A DNA stretch of 64,000 nt from Paractinoplanes tereljensis (GTDB taxonomy: Bacteria; Actinomycetota; Actinomycetes; Mycobacteriales; Micromonosporaceae), in NCBI RefSeq assembly GCF_016862435.1, contig NZ_BOMY01000048.1, positions 1-64,000 of the forward strand, given 5' to 3'. The notes under the pieces are model-generated. The model searched no databases. It worked only from the letters and a program-made list of their open reading frames with translations, and was not told the origin of the DNA. Position 1 is the stretch's first letter; each line of letters starts with the position of its first letter. Shown in pieces: positions 8,548-15,852 of this stretch. The position numbers were made by a program, and so were the translations under genes.

Positions 8548-8645
8548 GCTATGAAACCTTAGGAAACACCACCACGCCAAAGTGCCGCAGCGCGTGGAGG
8601 CTCACGCGGGACACAAGGATGAGCCGGATCTTCCTCGCGGGCCGG

Positions 8646-9245
8646 CTATCTAGAAGATGGTGAGCGCCAGAAGGTCGCCTCTGATGTCGGTGTCGAGATT
8701 GGCGAGGGCGCCCCGGCCGAAGGTGTCACCGAGGCCGGCGCAGAGCCGGACGGACCCGGAATGACCGCAGGCGCGCTGTTCGCGGAGTCGACCGCCACGA
8801 TGAATCCCATGACATCCAGCACAGCAGTGACAGCGAAGACCAGGTAGAGCATCGTGGTGATTCGACCGATCCGTTTCAGGCGACTGCCCATGGTCGGCGT
8901 CGTGTCGACGCGCAGCTCCCGCTCGATTCCGAGCCTCGCCTCGAATCGCTGCATCCGGCCTCGAGCGGCGCGATAGTAGCTGTGCTGAACCTTGGTCACG
9001 GCAGCGGATAAAACCGCCGCGACTGCACCGACTACAAAAACGCCCGAGGTGAGAATGGAACCCGTCGAACTCTCTACCTTGATCAAGCCTGCCCCGGCAG
9101 CGACCACCGCCACGTTGAACGCGAGCAAGTACTGGGAACGACTCCAGTTCAGCTGAACCTGGAAGCGGTACTCCTCGACAGAGCTCTTGTAGAGATCGAG
9201 CACCTCTTTTCGCGCATCACCCGAGATGTCCTCGGCGTCGCTCAT
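8646..9245 (-). CDS. Three-helix membrane protein of unknown function
   Basis: 199 residues. An N-terminal amphipathic segment (LYKSSVEEYRFQVQLNWSRSQ) runs into a first membrane helix (about 40-58). A second helix (about 66-88), a basic cytoplasmic-looking stretch and a third helix (about 130-152) follow, then a Pro/Ser/Ala-rich tail. The helix-rich N-terminus feeding into membrane helices recalls SLATT- or RipA-like membrane proteins linked to conflict systems, but I cannot confirm membership. It follows the Nudix gene with an ATGA overlap, so the two form one operon. The region reads as less GC-rich than its neighbours and sits just past a tRNA cluster, a common insertion site. Confidence 0.7.
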   Translation of the reverse strand: MSDAEDISGDARKEVLDLYKSSVEEYRFQVQLNWSRSQYLLAFNVAVVAAGAGLIKVESSTGSILTSGVFVVGAVAAVLSAAVTKVQHSYYRAARGRMQRFEARLGIERELRVDTTPTMGSRLKRIGRITTMLYLVFAVTAVLDVMGFIVAVDSANSAPAVIPGPSGSAPASVTPSAGAPSPISTPTSEATFWRSPSSR

Positions 9246-9775
9246 CGCCCGGCTGGGCCGACGCCGGCGGAAGCCACGAAGCTGATCACGTGGATCAGCG
9301 TGGGGGTGAACGATTCCGGCTCACTCTTGATCAGCTTCAGTAGCCGTCCAAGGGGCAGCCATCTCAAGGAGCCCACGTGTTCGGGGTCCTGGATGCTGGG
9401 CTTCTCACGAGGAATACTCGCCAGGAAGACGCCGATGAACTTGGTCGAGTGCTCATCGGTCATGGGCGTGACTCCCACGAACGTAAGGGTGGCTCGCACG
9501 CCGAGCTCTTCTTGGAGTCGTCGATCAGCCGCCGCCTCGTACGTCTCCCCAGCATGAAGATAGCCGGCGACGGAGGACCCCCACATGCAAGCGTGGCGGT
9601 CGCGGCTCGCGCTGAGCCTCTGGAGAAGGACTTCGTCACGTTGGTCGGACGCGATGACATGCACGGTTCGGAAGTTGAGGCCTTGCGGCAGAACCTCACC
9701 ACGCTGGGCAGTCCCGATGGGCTCGTTGCGCTCATCGACGATGTCAACAGCCGCCGTAGGTGCCGGTGCAGGCAT
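9242..9775 (-). CDS. Nudix hydrolase family protein, Nudix box partly degenerate
   Basis: 177 residues. The Nudix box lies in GYLHAGETYEAAADRRLQEE and continues LGV. Against the G-x5-E-x7-REUxEExGU consensus every key position is kept except the first glutamate of REU, which is Arg; the two metal-binding glutamates remain. The N-terminal VDERNEPIGTAQRGEVLPQG resembles IPP-isomerase-like Nudix proteins of the YfcD type. The substrate is unknown. The ATG at 9775 has GGAAGG about 7 bases upstream. It is the first gene of an operon with the three-helix membrane protein, suggesting joint action, perhaps on a nucleotide signal. Confidence 0.82.
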   Translation of the reverse strand: MPAPAPTAAVDIVDERNEPIGTAQRGEVLPQGLNFRTVHVIASDQRDEVLLQRLSASRDRHACMWGSSVAGYLHAGETYEAAADRRLQEELGVRATLTFVGVTPMTDEHSTKFIGVFLASIPREKPSIQDPEHVGSLRWLPLGRLLKLIKSEPESFTPTLIHVISFVASAGVGPAGR

Positions 9776-10022
9776 GATTCCCTTCCTAGACTTCGCTCGC
9801 TTTCGCCTCGATGCCTCGCCGTCGTCTCAACCTAGCGTGGCCTGCGGTACCACGCGGCCGAGCGACACGCTGCTGTATTGCTTCATCGGTGCCAAGTCGT
9901 GAGCGTTGACCGTAAGCACGGACGACTGACGAGGCAAGGCGATCTACTTCATATCTCTGGCCTACCCGCCGCCTGCGCCCTCTACACGGCCGGCCCGGCT
10001 TGCGGGCCGGCCGTCGGGGCGG

Positions 10023-10904
10023 TCAGGAAATGTGTGGGCAGTTGGTGGTGAACTGCGACACTGCCGTGCCGACCGTTGGGCCTGGGCAGAGGAACTGGTC
10101 GTAGCGGGTGTCGTCGTCTACGAAGCGCTTCAGCCAGGCGATGCTGATTGAGGCGATCGTGGTGTTTGACGTGTTCGGGGCGAAGTGGCTTGCCCCGGCC
10201 AGCTCCAGGTAGGCCTTGTCCAAGCCTGACGGCAGGCTGGTGAAGAACGGCTTGGCGTGCTGGCTTACCGGGGCGACGGTGTCGGCCTGCGCGCCGATGA
10301 TCAGCGTCGGGACCGCCAAGCCGGCGAAGCTCTTGTTCAGGTCCCACGGGGTCAGCGGGATCGCAGCCTGCAGCGACGGCCGGGACTTGGCCGCCTCCAG
10401 GGTGCCGCCACCGCCCATCGAGTGGCCCATCACCGCCAGCCGCGTGGTGTCGATCCGGGTCCGGACCGTGCTGCGGGTGGTCAGGTAGTCGAGTGCGGCC
10501 AGCAACTCGGTGCCGCGGGTGGCCGGCTGGTCCGACGTGGTCAGGGTGTCGATGTTGAACACCACGAAGCCCTGCGAGGCGATCCTTGGCGCCAGCCAGG
10601 CCATGCTGCTGCGCAGCGCGGTGTAGCCGGGTGCGATGGCCACCGCGCCGAACGTGCCGCTGCTGGTGCTGGTCGGGTAGTAGATGTCGCCGCCGCCGAA
10701 GCCGGTCACCGAGATCCGCGAGACGGTGGTCTGCGAGGTGGCGAACGGGCCGCTGGTCGCCTGGATGCTCGCGGTGGTCGGCGCCGGGCCGCGCTGGAAC
10801 GACGTGGTGGCGGCGTTCGCGCTCGGCACCAGGGTGATGCCGGCCGCGGTCAGCGCGACGGCGGCGAGTACGCCGGCCATATTTCGCGCACGGAAGACCT
10901 TCAT
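10023..10904 (-). CDS. Secreted cutinase / polyester hydrolase of the LCC-Thermobifida type
   Basis: 293 residues. The Sec signal peptide is about 1-31, ending ANA. The mature alpha/beta hydrolase has nucleophile Ser162 in GHSMGGGG, Asp208 in GAQADTVAPVSQH and His240 in ASHFAPN. The oxyanion contributors would be Tyr94 (APGYTA) and Met163. The segment AIPLTPWDLNKSF, with Trp187, and the C-terminal Cys273/Cys289 pair match actinobacterial cutinases that cleave cutin and aliphatic-aromatic polyesters. The start at 10904 has AAGGAA just upstream; a longer frame to 11015 is rejected. The TetR gene lies upstream on the same strand, so it may control this enzyme, but nothing proves that. Confidence 0.92.
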   Translation of the reverse strand: MKVFRARNMAGVLAAVALTAAGITLVPSANAATTSFQRGPAPTTASIQATSGPFATSQTTVSRISVTGFGGGDIYYPTSTSSGTFGAVAIAPGYTALRSSMAWLAPRIASQGFVVFNIDTLTTSDQPATRGTELLAALDYLTTRSTVRTRIDTTRLAVMGHSMGGGGTLEAAKSRPSLQAAIPLTPWDLNKSFAGLAVPTLIIGAQADTVAPVSQHAKPFFTSLPSGLDKAYLELAGASHFAPNTSNTTIASISIAWLKRFVDDDTRYDQFLCPGPTVGTAVSQFTTNCPHIS

Positions 10905-10980
10905 TTCCTTGCCCCCTCGGTAAGAATCGAGATTCCGATACTCACCCAGGGAATTGACAGTCACAACGCATCGCAATGAT

Positions 10981-11000
10981 CCTGAGATTGCGGTCTCAGG
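10981..11000. repeat. 7-base inverted repeat between tetR and the cutinase gene
   Basis: CCTGAGA (10981-10987) and TCTCAGG (10994-11000) form a perfect inverted repeat with a 6-base loop across the end of the TetR gene. No U-run follows on the minus strand. It is either a short terminator of tetR or an operator upstream of the cutinase gene. Confidence 0.4.
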
Positions 11001-11619
11001 CACCATTCGAGCCATTGACTTCGTCGATCAGGAGGCTTCGGAGTGCCGGTTCGGCGACTGCGAAGCTGACCGCGATCGGCCCGATCAGGTCACCGAAAAG
11101 AACCAATTCCACGATCCGGACGTAGACCGCCGACCTGGCCAGAAGCTCCTCCTCGGACAGGTCGGACAGCACCCCGGCGGCTCGGAAGATGTCCCGCTGC
11201 GCGTACACCGAACGCCGGTACACGCCATGCACCGGGGAGATGAACAGGCGGGTGGCGGTCTCCGGTTCGGTCGTGAAGAATTGCCGCAGCGGGCTGGGTC
11301 CGGCCAGCCATTCCGCGAAGGTTCGGGTCAGCCCGATGACGCTTTCCACGTCACGCGGCGGATTTTCCGCAGCGGCATCGGTGAACAATTTCCGGTCGAT
11401 CGCCCAGAACGCCTCGGCGAGGAGTTCGTCACGGCTGCCGGCCACTCGGTAGAGAGTGGCCCGGCTGACGTTCAGCTCGGCGGCGAGCACGTCCATGTCC
11501 AGGCCGCCGGAGCGCAGGAAGTGCATGGCCGCGGCCCGCAGCACCTCCTTGGGGGCGACCACGCGGCGCGGCCCTTCGGCAGCGGACTTGAGTTCGGCCG
11601 GGGGTAGGCCCTCCGACAT
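10996..11619 (-). CDS. TetR-family transcriptional regulator
   Basis: 207 residues. The N-terminal HTH covers about residues 25-70, with recognition region LDMDVLAAELNVSRATLYRV followed by GSRDELLAEAF. The C-terminal part (FAEWLAGPSPLRQFF, then ELVLFGDLIG) resembles the QsdR-type ligand domain, tentatively. GGAGG precedes the ATG at 11619. A perfect palindrome 14 bases upstream is a likely operator, suggesting autorepression. The next gene on the same strand is the secreted cutinase. Confidence 0.88.
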   Translation of the reverse strand: MSEGLPPAELKSAAEGPRRVVAPKEVLRAAAMHFLRSGGLDMDVLAAELNVSRATLYRVAGSRDELLAEAFWAIDRKLFTDAAAENPPRDVESVIGLTRTFAEWLAGPSPLRQFFTTEPETATRLFISPVHGVYRRSVYAQRDIFRAAGVLSDLSEEELLARSAVYVRIVELVLFGDLIGPIAVSFAVAEPALRSLLIDEVNGSNGA

Positions 11620-11632
11620 GACGCCTCCATGC

Positions 11633-11650
11633 AGTGATCAACAGATCACT
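11633..11650. promoter_or_regulatory. Candidate TetR operator
   Basis: AGTGATC-AACA-GATCACT is a perfect 7-base inverted repeat with a 4-base spacer, ending 14 bases upstream of the TetR start codon. Size and position fit autoregulation by the adjacent TetR protein. Confidence 0.6.
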
Positions 11651-11714
11651 CCAACGTAGGTCGCCGTTTTGCAGCGCTGCACAACCGATTGGCCAGGACA
11701 AACAACCCGGTCGC

Positions 11715-12065
11715 TTACAACATGCTCTGCGGGTCTTTCGGCTTCTGGCCCAGCGCGGTGCCCTGCACCGAGCGCCAGCCGTGCGGGCTGTAGGTGATGA
11801 TGTGCTTTACCGGCTCGTCCGGTCTTCCGCTGTTCGGGTCGACCCCCAGCGAATAGACCGCCAGCTCGCCGGCCTGGCCTATCTCGTAGCGGGCCCGGAA
11901 CTGGCGGGACATGTCGCTGGCGCCGCCGCCCAGGTGGTGGTGGACCACGGAGTCGGGGAGCTCGACGATCAGGTCGACCACGTAGCTCCCGGAGTCCTTC
12001 GCCAGCTCCCCGTGGGCGAACTGCTTCACGGTGTACGGGCTCACCTGCGGGCGTACCGGATCCAT
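11715..12065 (-). CDS. Hypothetical protein
   Basis: 116 residues, not recognised. No signal peptide or membrane segment. The sequence mixes short strands (YVVDLIVELPDSVV, RQFRARYEIG) with a C-terminus GWRSVQGTALGQKPKDP, suggesting a small soluble alpha/beta fold. TAACAT (12072-12077) ends 6 bases before the ATG, giving a likely leaderless start; the same spacer contains GAAGG, a weak ribosome-binding alternative. Confidence 0.65.
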   Translation of the reverse strand: MDPVRPQVSPYTVKQFAHGELAKDSGSYVVDLIVELPDSVVHHHLGGGASDMSRQFRARYEIGQAGELAVYSLGVDPNSGRPDEPVKHIITYSPHGWRSVQGTALGQKPKDPQSML

Positions 12066-12188
12066 GCCTTCATGTTATTTGCGCTGGTCGCTGGTCACCG
12101 GTCTTCGGCAAGTTCGCGTTCCAGCCGCTGCCACAGCGGCCCGATTGATCGCCCGCCCCGAAAGGGTGCACCAGATCGCGAATGGCGC

Positions 12189-12668
12189 TCAGCGCCCAGG
12201 GCTGGCGGGTGGAACTACCTCGCGCCAGCGCTTCTTGGGGTCACTGGCGGTGGGCGCGCAGGTCATCAGGCTGCCGTCGTGGGTGTGGCCGAGGGCGCCC
12301 GCCGGAGCGCATGCCGTGCCGAGGACCGCGCCTTCGACGTAGGTCTGACCGGGGCCGGCCGAAACGGGGAAGACCGGCTTGCGGGGCATGTCGGATTCCC
12401 AGCGGGCGGCCTGGGCCAAATCGGCGGCGTTTGGCGTGCCGGTGCGGGTCGGCACGCGGACCGGCGGTCCGACCGGGGGCGGGACAGTGTCGTCGTCCAG
12501 CGACGGCATCGGGGGTGGCTCGGGGTTTCCCGAGGCTGCGGCCGGCCAGGGCTCGCCGCGGTCGGACTGGCCGCTCAGCGTCGCTATGCCGGCAACGGCC
12601 ACGCCCAGCACGGCCACGAAGGCCAACACGACCGGTAACTGGGAGCGGCGGGACTGCTGTTCGGTCAC
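12189..12668 (-). CDS. Membrane-anchored, proline-rich hypothetical protein
   Basis: 159 residues starting at GTG. Residues 12-30 form one hydrophobic helix (LPVVLAFVAVLGVAVAGIA), a signal anchor or uncleaved signal peptide. A Pro/Asp-rich linker (about 45-80) and a small C-terminal domain with two cysteines (TACAPAG and MTCAPTA) follow; these could form one disulfide outside the cell. No family recognised. It stands alone on the minus strand. Confidence 0.65.
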   Translation of the reverse strand: MTEQQSRRSQLPVVLAFVAVLGVAVAGIATLSGQSDRGEPWPAAASGNPEPPPMPSLDDDTVPPPVGPPVRVPTRTGTPNAADLAQAARWESDMPRKPVFPVSAGPGQTYVEGAVLGTACAPAGALGHTHDGSLMTCAPTASDPKKRWREVVPPASPGR

Positions 12669-12783
12669 CGCTATACCTTCTCGGCACTACCGTGCGTCGT
12701 CGATGGGCCGTTTAGTCCATAACGGAGCCCGATTCAGGCAACTCTCAGGACGAGGTGGGCCTGGCCGGGCACGCCGGGCCATC

Positions 12784-13635
12784 TCACTGTATTCCGGCTA
12801 TCCAGGTGCCGAGCCGGGTGAGGAAGACCGACTGGTCGTCGTCCAGGCTCGCGATGGTGAAGGCGTGCGGCAGACCCTCGTACACGTCGACCTGGGTTTT
12901 GATTCCGGCGGCCGTGGCCGCCTCGGCGAAGCGCAGCGTGTCGTCCAGCAAAGCCTCGGCCGAACCGACGGCCAGCAGCAGCGGTGGTAGCCCGGTCAGA
13001 TCGCCGAAGATCGGCGATTGCGGTGCCCGATCCGCCGGCGCGCCCTGCAGGTATTGGCCGATCAGGAAACTGAGCATGCGCCGGTCGACCCCGGCGTCGG
13101 TGACGGCGTTGGTGTCGATCGACGGGCTCTGCAGCGACAGGTCAGTCACCGGGGAAACCGCGATCAACCCGGCCGGCCGGGAGGACGCACTGAGGCCGAG
13201 CATCGCGCCGAGCGCCAGGCTGCCGCCGGAGGACTCGCTGTAGACGATCACCCGCGAGGGCGGTACGTGCTGGCGCAAAGAAGAAAAGGAGGCGATCACC
13301 GCCTCGAGGGCGGCCGGAAACGGTGACTCCGGTGCCAGCGGATAGTGCACCACCAGCACGGGCCGGCCGGTCACCTGGGACAACCGGGCGGCGAACAGGT
13401 TCATCAGGTCCGGCATGCGATGGGCGAACCCGCCGCCGTGCACATAGACCAGCACCCCACGGTCGAGCGACGCACCCGGCGCGGTCACCCAGTGCTCCCC
13501 CACCGGCAGCGGCGGGGTCAACGAGACGCCGGCCGGCAGCGTGAGGTCCCGGCCGCCGAGGCCGGTGACGGCCGCAAAGACCGCTTCGCGCTCCTGCGGG
13601 GTGGTGGGGATGTCGGTGAGGTCCATGCCGGACAT
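12784..13635 (-). CDS. Alpha/beta hydrolase, hormone-sensitive-lipase-like esterase
   Basis: 283 residues. The oxyanion motif HGGGF is followed by the nucleophile elbow SESSGG (G-x-S-x-G variant). The acid residue falls in GSAEALLDD, where Glu takes the usual Asp position (as in some HSL enzymes), and the histidine is in GLPHAF. It should hydrolyse short-chain carboxylic esters in the cytoplasm. The HAD gene stop abuts the start codon at 13635 with no gap; a second ATG 9 bases inside is an alternative. The two genes probably form one transcript. Confidence 0.88.
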   Translation of the reverse strand: MSGMDLTDIPTTPQEREAVFAAVTGLGGRDLTLPAGVSLTPPLPVGEHWVTAPGASLDRGVLVYVHGGGFAHRMPDLMNLFAARLSQVTGRPVLVVHYPLAPESPFPAALEAVIASFSSLRQHVPPSRVIVYSESSGGSLALGAMLGLSASSRPAGLIAVSPVTDLSLQSPSIDTNAVTDAGVDRRMLSFLIGQYLQGAPADRAPQSPIFGDLTGLPPLLLAVGSAEALLDDTLRFAEAATAAGIKTQVDVYEGLPHAFTIASLDDDQSVFLTRLGTWIAGIQ

Positions 13636-14283
13636 CTACCCGCCGAACTTCGGTGCGGGCAACCGGATTACCGCCTCGAGGAGGTCGGCGCAGCTCTCCG
13701 CGACCACGGTCGGGCGATACCCGAGGTGGGCGGGCCACTCGCGGCCTAAGGCCACCCATCCCGTACGCAAACCGACCGTAACGCCCCCACCCACATCGTT
13801 CTCCTCGTGGTCGCCCAGCATCCAGCCGGCCGCGGCGAGTGGCCGCCCGGCCGCGGCGGCGGCCGCCTCGAAGATCCGCCGGTCCGGTTTGCGGTAACCG
13901 GCGCCCTCGGAGATGGTCCAGCCCGCCACCAGCCGGTCGAGGCCGGTCCGCCGCAGCTTCGCCTCCTGCTGCGCGACCGTCCCGTTGGTGACCACCACGG
14001 GGACATACCCGGCGTCCCGCGCGGCGACCAGGGCGGTGGCCACCGCCGGATCGAGCCGGAGGTTGTCCACCATCCCGGCCCGCAGGTCGTTAAGGATCTC
14101 TTGCTCGTCCACGCCGAAACGGGCGGCGATCCTGGCTGCTACCGCCTCGCGCGGCACGTATCCGTTACCGTCCGCATCCACCAGCCAGGCCACCTGTGAC
14201 CGGCCGAATCGGGACTCGGCCCAGCTCTTGAAGGCCGCCGTTCGGTCAACGAGAGTGTTGTCCAGATCGATGAGCAACAACAT
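13636..14283 (-). CDS. HAD-superfamily hydrolase
   Basis: 215 residues, soluble. The four HAD motifs are visible: I DLDNTLVDR near the N-terminus, II VVVTNGT, III the Lys in YRKPDRR, and IV GDHEENDVGGG. The helical cap lies between motifs I and II, as in subfamily I (phosphoglycolate phosphatase-like). The substrate is unknown. TATCAT (14290-14295) ends 6 bases before the ATG, a strong leaderless -10 box; the divergent gene at 14308 uses the same short intergenic region. Confidence 0.9.
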   Translation of the reverse strand: MLLLIDLDNTLVDRTAAFKSWAESRFGRSQVAWLVDADGNGYVPREAVAARIAARFGVDEQEILNDLRAGMVDNLRLDPAVATALVAARDAGYVPVVVTNGTVAQQEAKLRRTGLDRLVAGWTISEGAGYRKPDRRIFEAAAAAAGRPLAAAGWMLGDHEENDVGGGVTVGLRTGWVALGREWPAHLGYRPTVVAESCADLLEAVIRLPAPKFGG

Positions 14284-14307
14284 CGATCGATGATAGGAGA
14301 CACGAAC

Positions 14308-14616
14308 GTGCTGACATTCACGAATTCAGCGGAACAGGCGGCGTGGACGCTGGCGGAAGCGCTCACCGACAAGGGCTTCGCCGCCATGAAACAGGCCGAG
14401 GAAGCCGCCGAGGCGTTCCAGTCCGGGAAGATGGCGATGCGCCGGCAGTTCAAGGCCCGCGGCCTGTCCCTGATCGACGCCGACATTCGCTGGTCGGGCA
14501 CCACTCAGGCGAAAAAGGCGCTGTCCGACAACGAGTGGTACATGGCGCAGGCCGCGATGTACAACGAGGCGGCCGCCGTGCAGTACGCGAAGGCGCTCTA
14601 TCTCAAGAAGAGCTAA
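14308..14616 (+). CDS. Small helical hypothetical protein
   Basis: 102 residues from GTG 14308, chosen because AGGAG lies 8 bases upstream; an ATG at 14290 would add six residues. The protein reads as helices rich in Ala, Glu and Lys (AAWTLAEALTDKGFAAMKQAEEA, then QAAMYNEAAAVQYAKALYLKK). No membrane segment or known motif. It is divergent from the HAD gene, and its stop overlaps the stop of the next, opposing gene. Confidence 0.65.
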   Translation: MLTFTNSAEQAAWTLAEALTDKGFAAMKQAEEAAEAFQSGKMAMRRQFKARGLSLIDADIRWSGTTQAKKALSDNEWYMAQAAMYNEAAAVQYAKALYLKKS

Positions 14617-15029
14617 GCCGCTCGGTGCCGCAGCGTGGCGACCGTCGAGCCGGCCAGCGCCAGCAGGCAGTCCGGGAGCTGGCCGTCCGCGATGGCCGCG
14701 CCGAACAGGGCCTCGCCGGTCGGGACGTCGCCGTTCACGTAGGCGCTGACGAACCGGGCCACCCAGCGCTTGTCGTACCGCGCGTCGTCGATGCCGGGGA
14801 AATCGAGTGTCCAGGCGCCGCCCGACGGCACCTGGCCGACCATCGTGGCGGCGAGACACCAGGCCACGTCCCACGCCCCAACGACGCCCGAGCGGTCGAC
14901 GACCGCGTCGAACGTGCCGACCACCGCGTCGCTGTCACCGCTGAGCGCACTCTGCAGGACGAGCGCCGCGTCGTCGAACGCGTGCTGTGGTACCTCCGTC
15001 ACGTGAAGAAAGGTACGTGGATCGGTCAA
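14613..15029 (-). CDS. Hypothetical protein
   Basis: 138 residues, not recognised. Soluble, acidic, mostly helical, with a C-terminal run of small hydrophobics (LLALAGSTVATLRHRAA). It is convergent with the preceding small gene, the stop codons overlapping by four bases. The start is uncertain: ATG 15029 is used, but a downstream GTG near 15002 is possible. Confidence 0.6.
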   Translation of the reverse strand: MTDPRTFLHVTEVPQHAFDDAALVLQSALSGDSDAVVGTFDAVVDRSGVVGAWDVAWCLAATMVGQVPSGGAWTLDFPGIDDARYDKRWVARFVSAYVNGDVPTGEALFGAAIADGQLPDCLLALAGSTVATLRHRAA

Positions 15030-15064
15030 GGAGCGCTCGCCGTCGGCTCAACTGGCACGGGAAT

Positions 15065-15481
15065 TCACGCTCCGCGCAGAAGACAGGTGATCCGCGCCGT
15101 GCAGACCCGCTCCCCGGAGTCGTCGGTGATGACCACCTCGTAGGTGGCCATCGTGCGGCCCCGGTGCACCGGCGTGGCCACCCCGGTGACGATCCCGGAA
15201 CGGGCGCCCCGGTGGTGGGTGGCGTTGATGTCGACGCCGACCGCGAACGGCCGGTCGACGGTCTGGCCGTGCAGCACCGCACCCACCGAGCCGAGCGTCT
15301 CGGCCAGCACGCAGGAGGCGCCACCGTGCAGCAGGCCGTACGGCTGGGTGTTGCCCTCGACCGGCATGGTGCCGACGATCCGCTCCGCCGAGGCCTCGGT
15401 GATCTCGATGCCCATCCGCTTGCCGAGCTCACCACCACCTCCGCTGAAGAGGTCCCTGATGCTCTCGGCAGCGATATCCAT
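15065..15481 (-). CDS. Hotdog-fold acyl-CoA thioesterase (PaaI/MenI type)
   Basis: 138 residues. The family motif is clear: QPYGLLHGGASCVLAETLGS, with the HGG turn and the catalytic Glu on the long hotdog helix. The downstream strand set (INATHHRGARSGIVTGVATPVHRG) is typical of PaaI-like thioesterases. It releases CoA from aromatic or other acyl-CoAs; members include 1,4-dihydroxy-2-naphthoyl-CoA hydrolase of menaquinone synthesis. No menaquinone genes are nearby, so the substrate stays open. Confidence 0.88.
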   Translation of the reverse strand: MDIAAESIRDLFSGGGGELGKRMGIEITEASAERIVGTMPVEGNTQPYGLLHGGASCVLAETLGSVGAVLHGQTVDRPFAVGVDINATHHRGARSGIVTGVATPVHRGRTMATYEVVITDDSGERVCTARITCLLRGA

Positions 15482-15603
15482 GAGCGGGAACGTTACCTCC
15501 GCTTGCGCGCCTTTCCTGCGACTTCGGTCACATCGCCCGGGTAGCCGCGGTGGCTGGGTACCCCTACTGTCTCCATGACCGACCAGCCCCTTGAGGAGAT
15601 CAC

Positions 15604-15852
15604 ATGACCGAGCCGCAGGAGACCGTCGAGACGCGTGGCGACGAGCGCGTCGACCTGATCGCCAACGACACGACCGGCGACGGCAAGCCCGACGTGTGGG
15701 TGTCCGACACCGACGGGGACGGCAAGCCCGACCTGTTCCAGTTCGACACCGACGGCGACGGCAAGGTCGACATCACCATGGTCGACCTCGACCAGGACGG
15801 TAACCCGGAGACCATCGTCGACGGCGACGGCGGCCTCCCGCCGTCGGTCTAG
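15604..15852 (+). CDS. Small calcium-loop repeat protein
   Basis: 82 residues, very acidic, no signal peptide. It is made of tandem D-x-D/T-G-D-G-K-x-D loops (TTGDGKPD, DTDGDGKPD, DTDGDGKVD, DLDQDGNPE) about 11-12 residues apart. This resembles Ca-binding loops of thrombospondin type 3 or EF-hand/dockerin repeats, without the flanking helices of a true EF hand. GAGGAG precedes the ATG. Its stop overlaps the stop of the convergent PrsW gene. An intracellular calcium buffer or sensor is a guess. Confidence 0.75.
   Translation: MTEPQETVETRGDERVDLIANDTTGDGKPDVWVSDTDGDGKPDLFQFDTDGDGKVDITMVDLDQDGNPETIVDGDGGLPPSV

Noticed and set aside
8433..10020. Direct repeat of the tRNA-Phe 3' end that would mark an integrated element
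   Set aside because: I looked for a second copy of the T-arm/acceptor sequence through the Nudix/membrane unit and saw none, so integration is only suspected.
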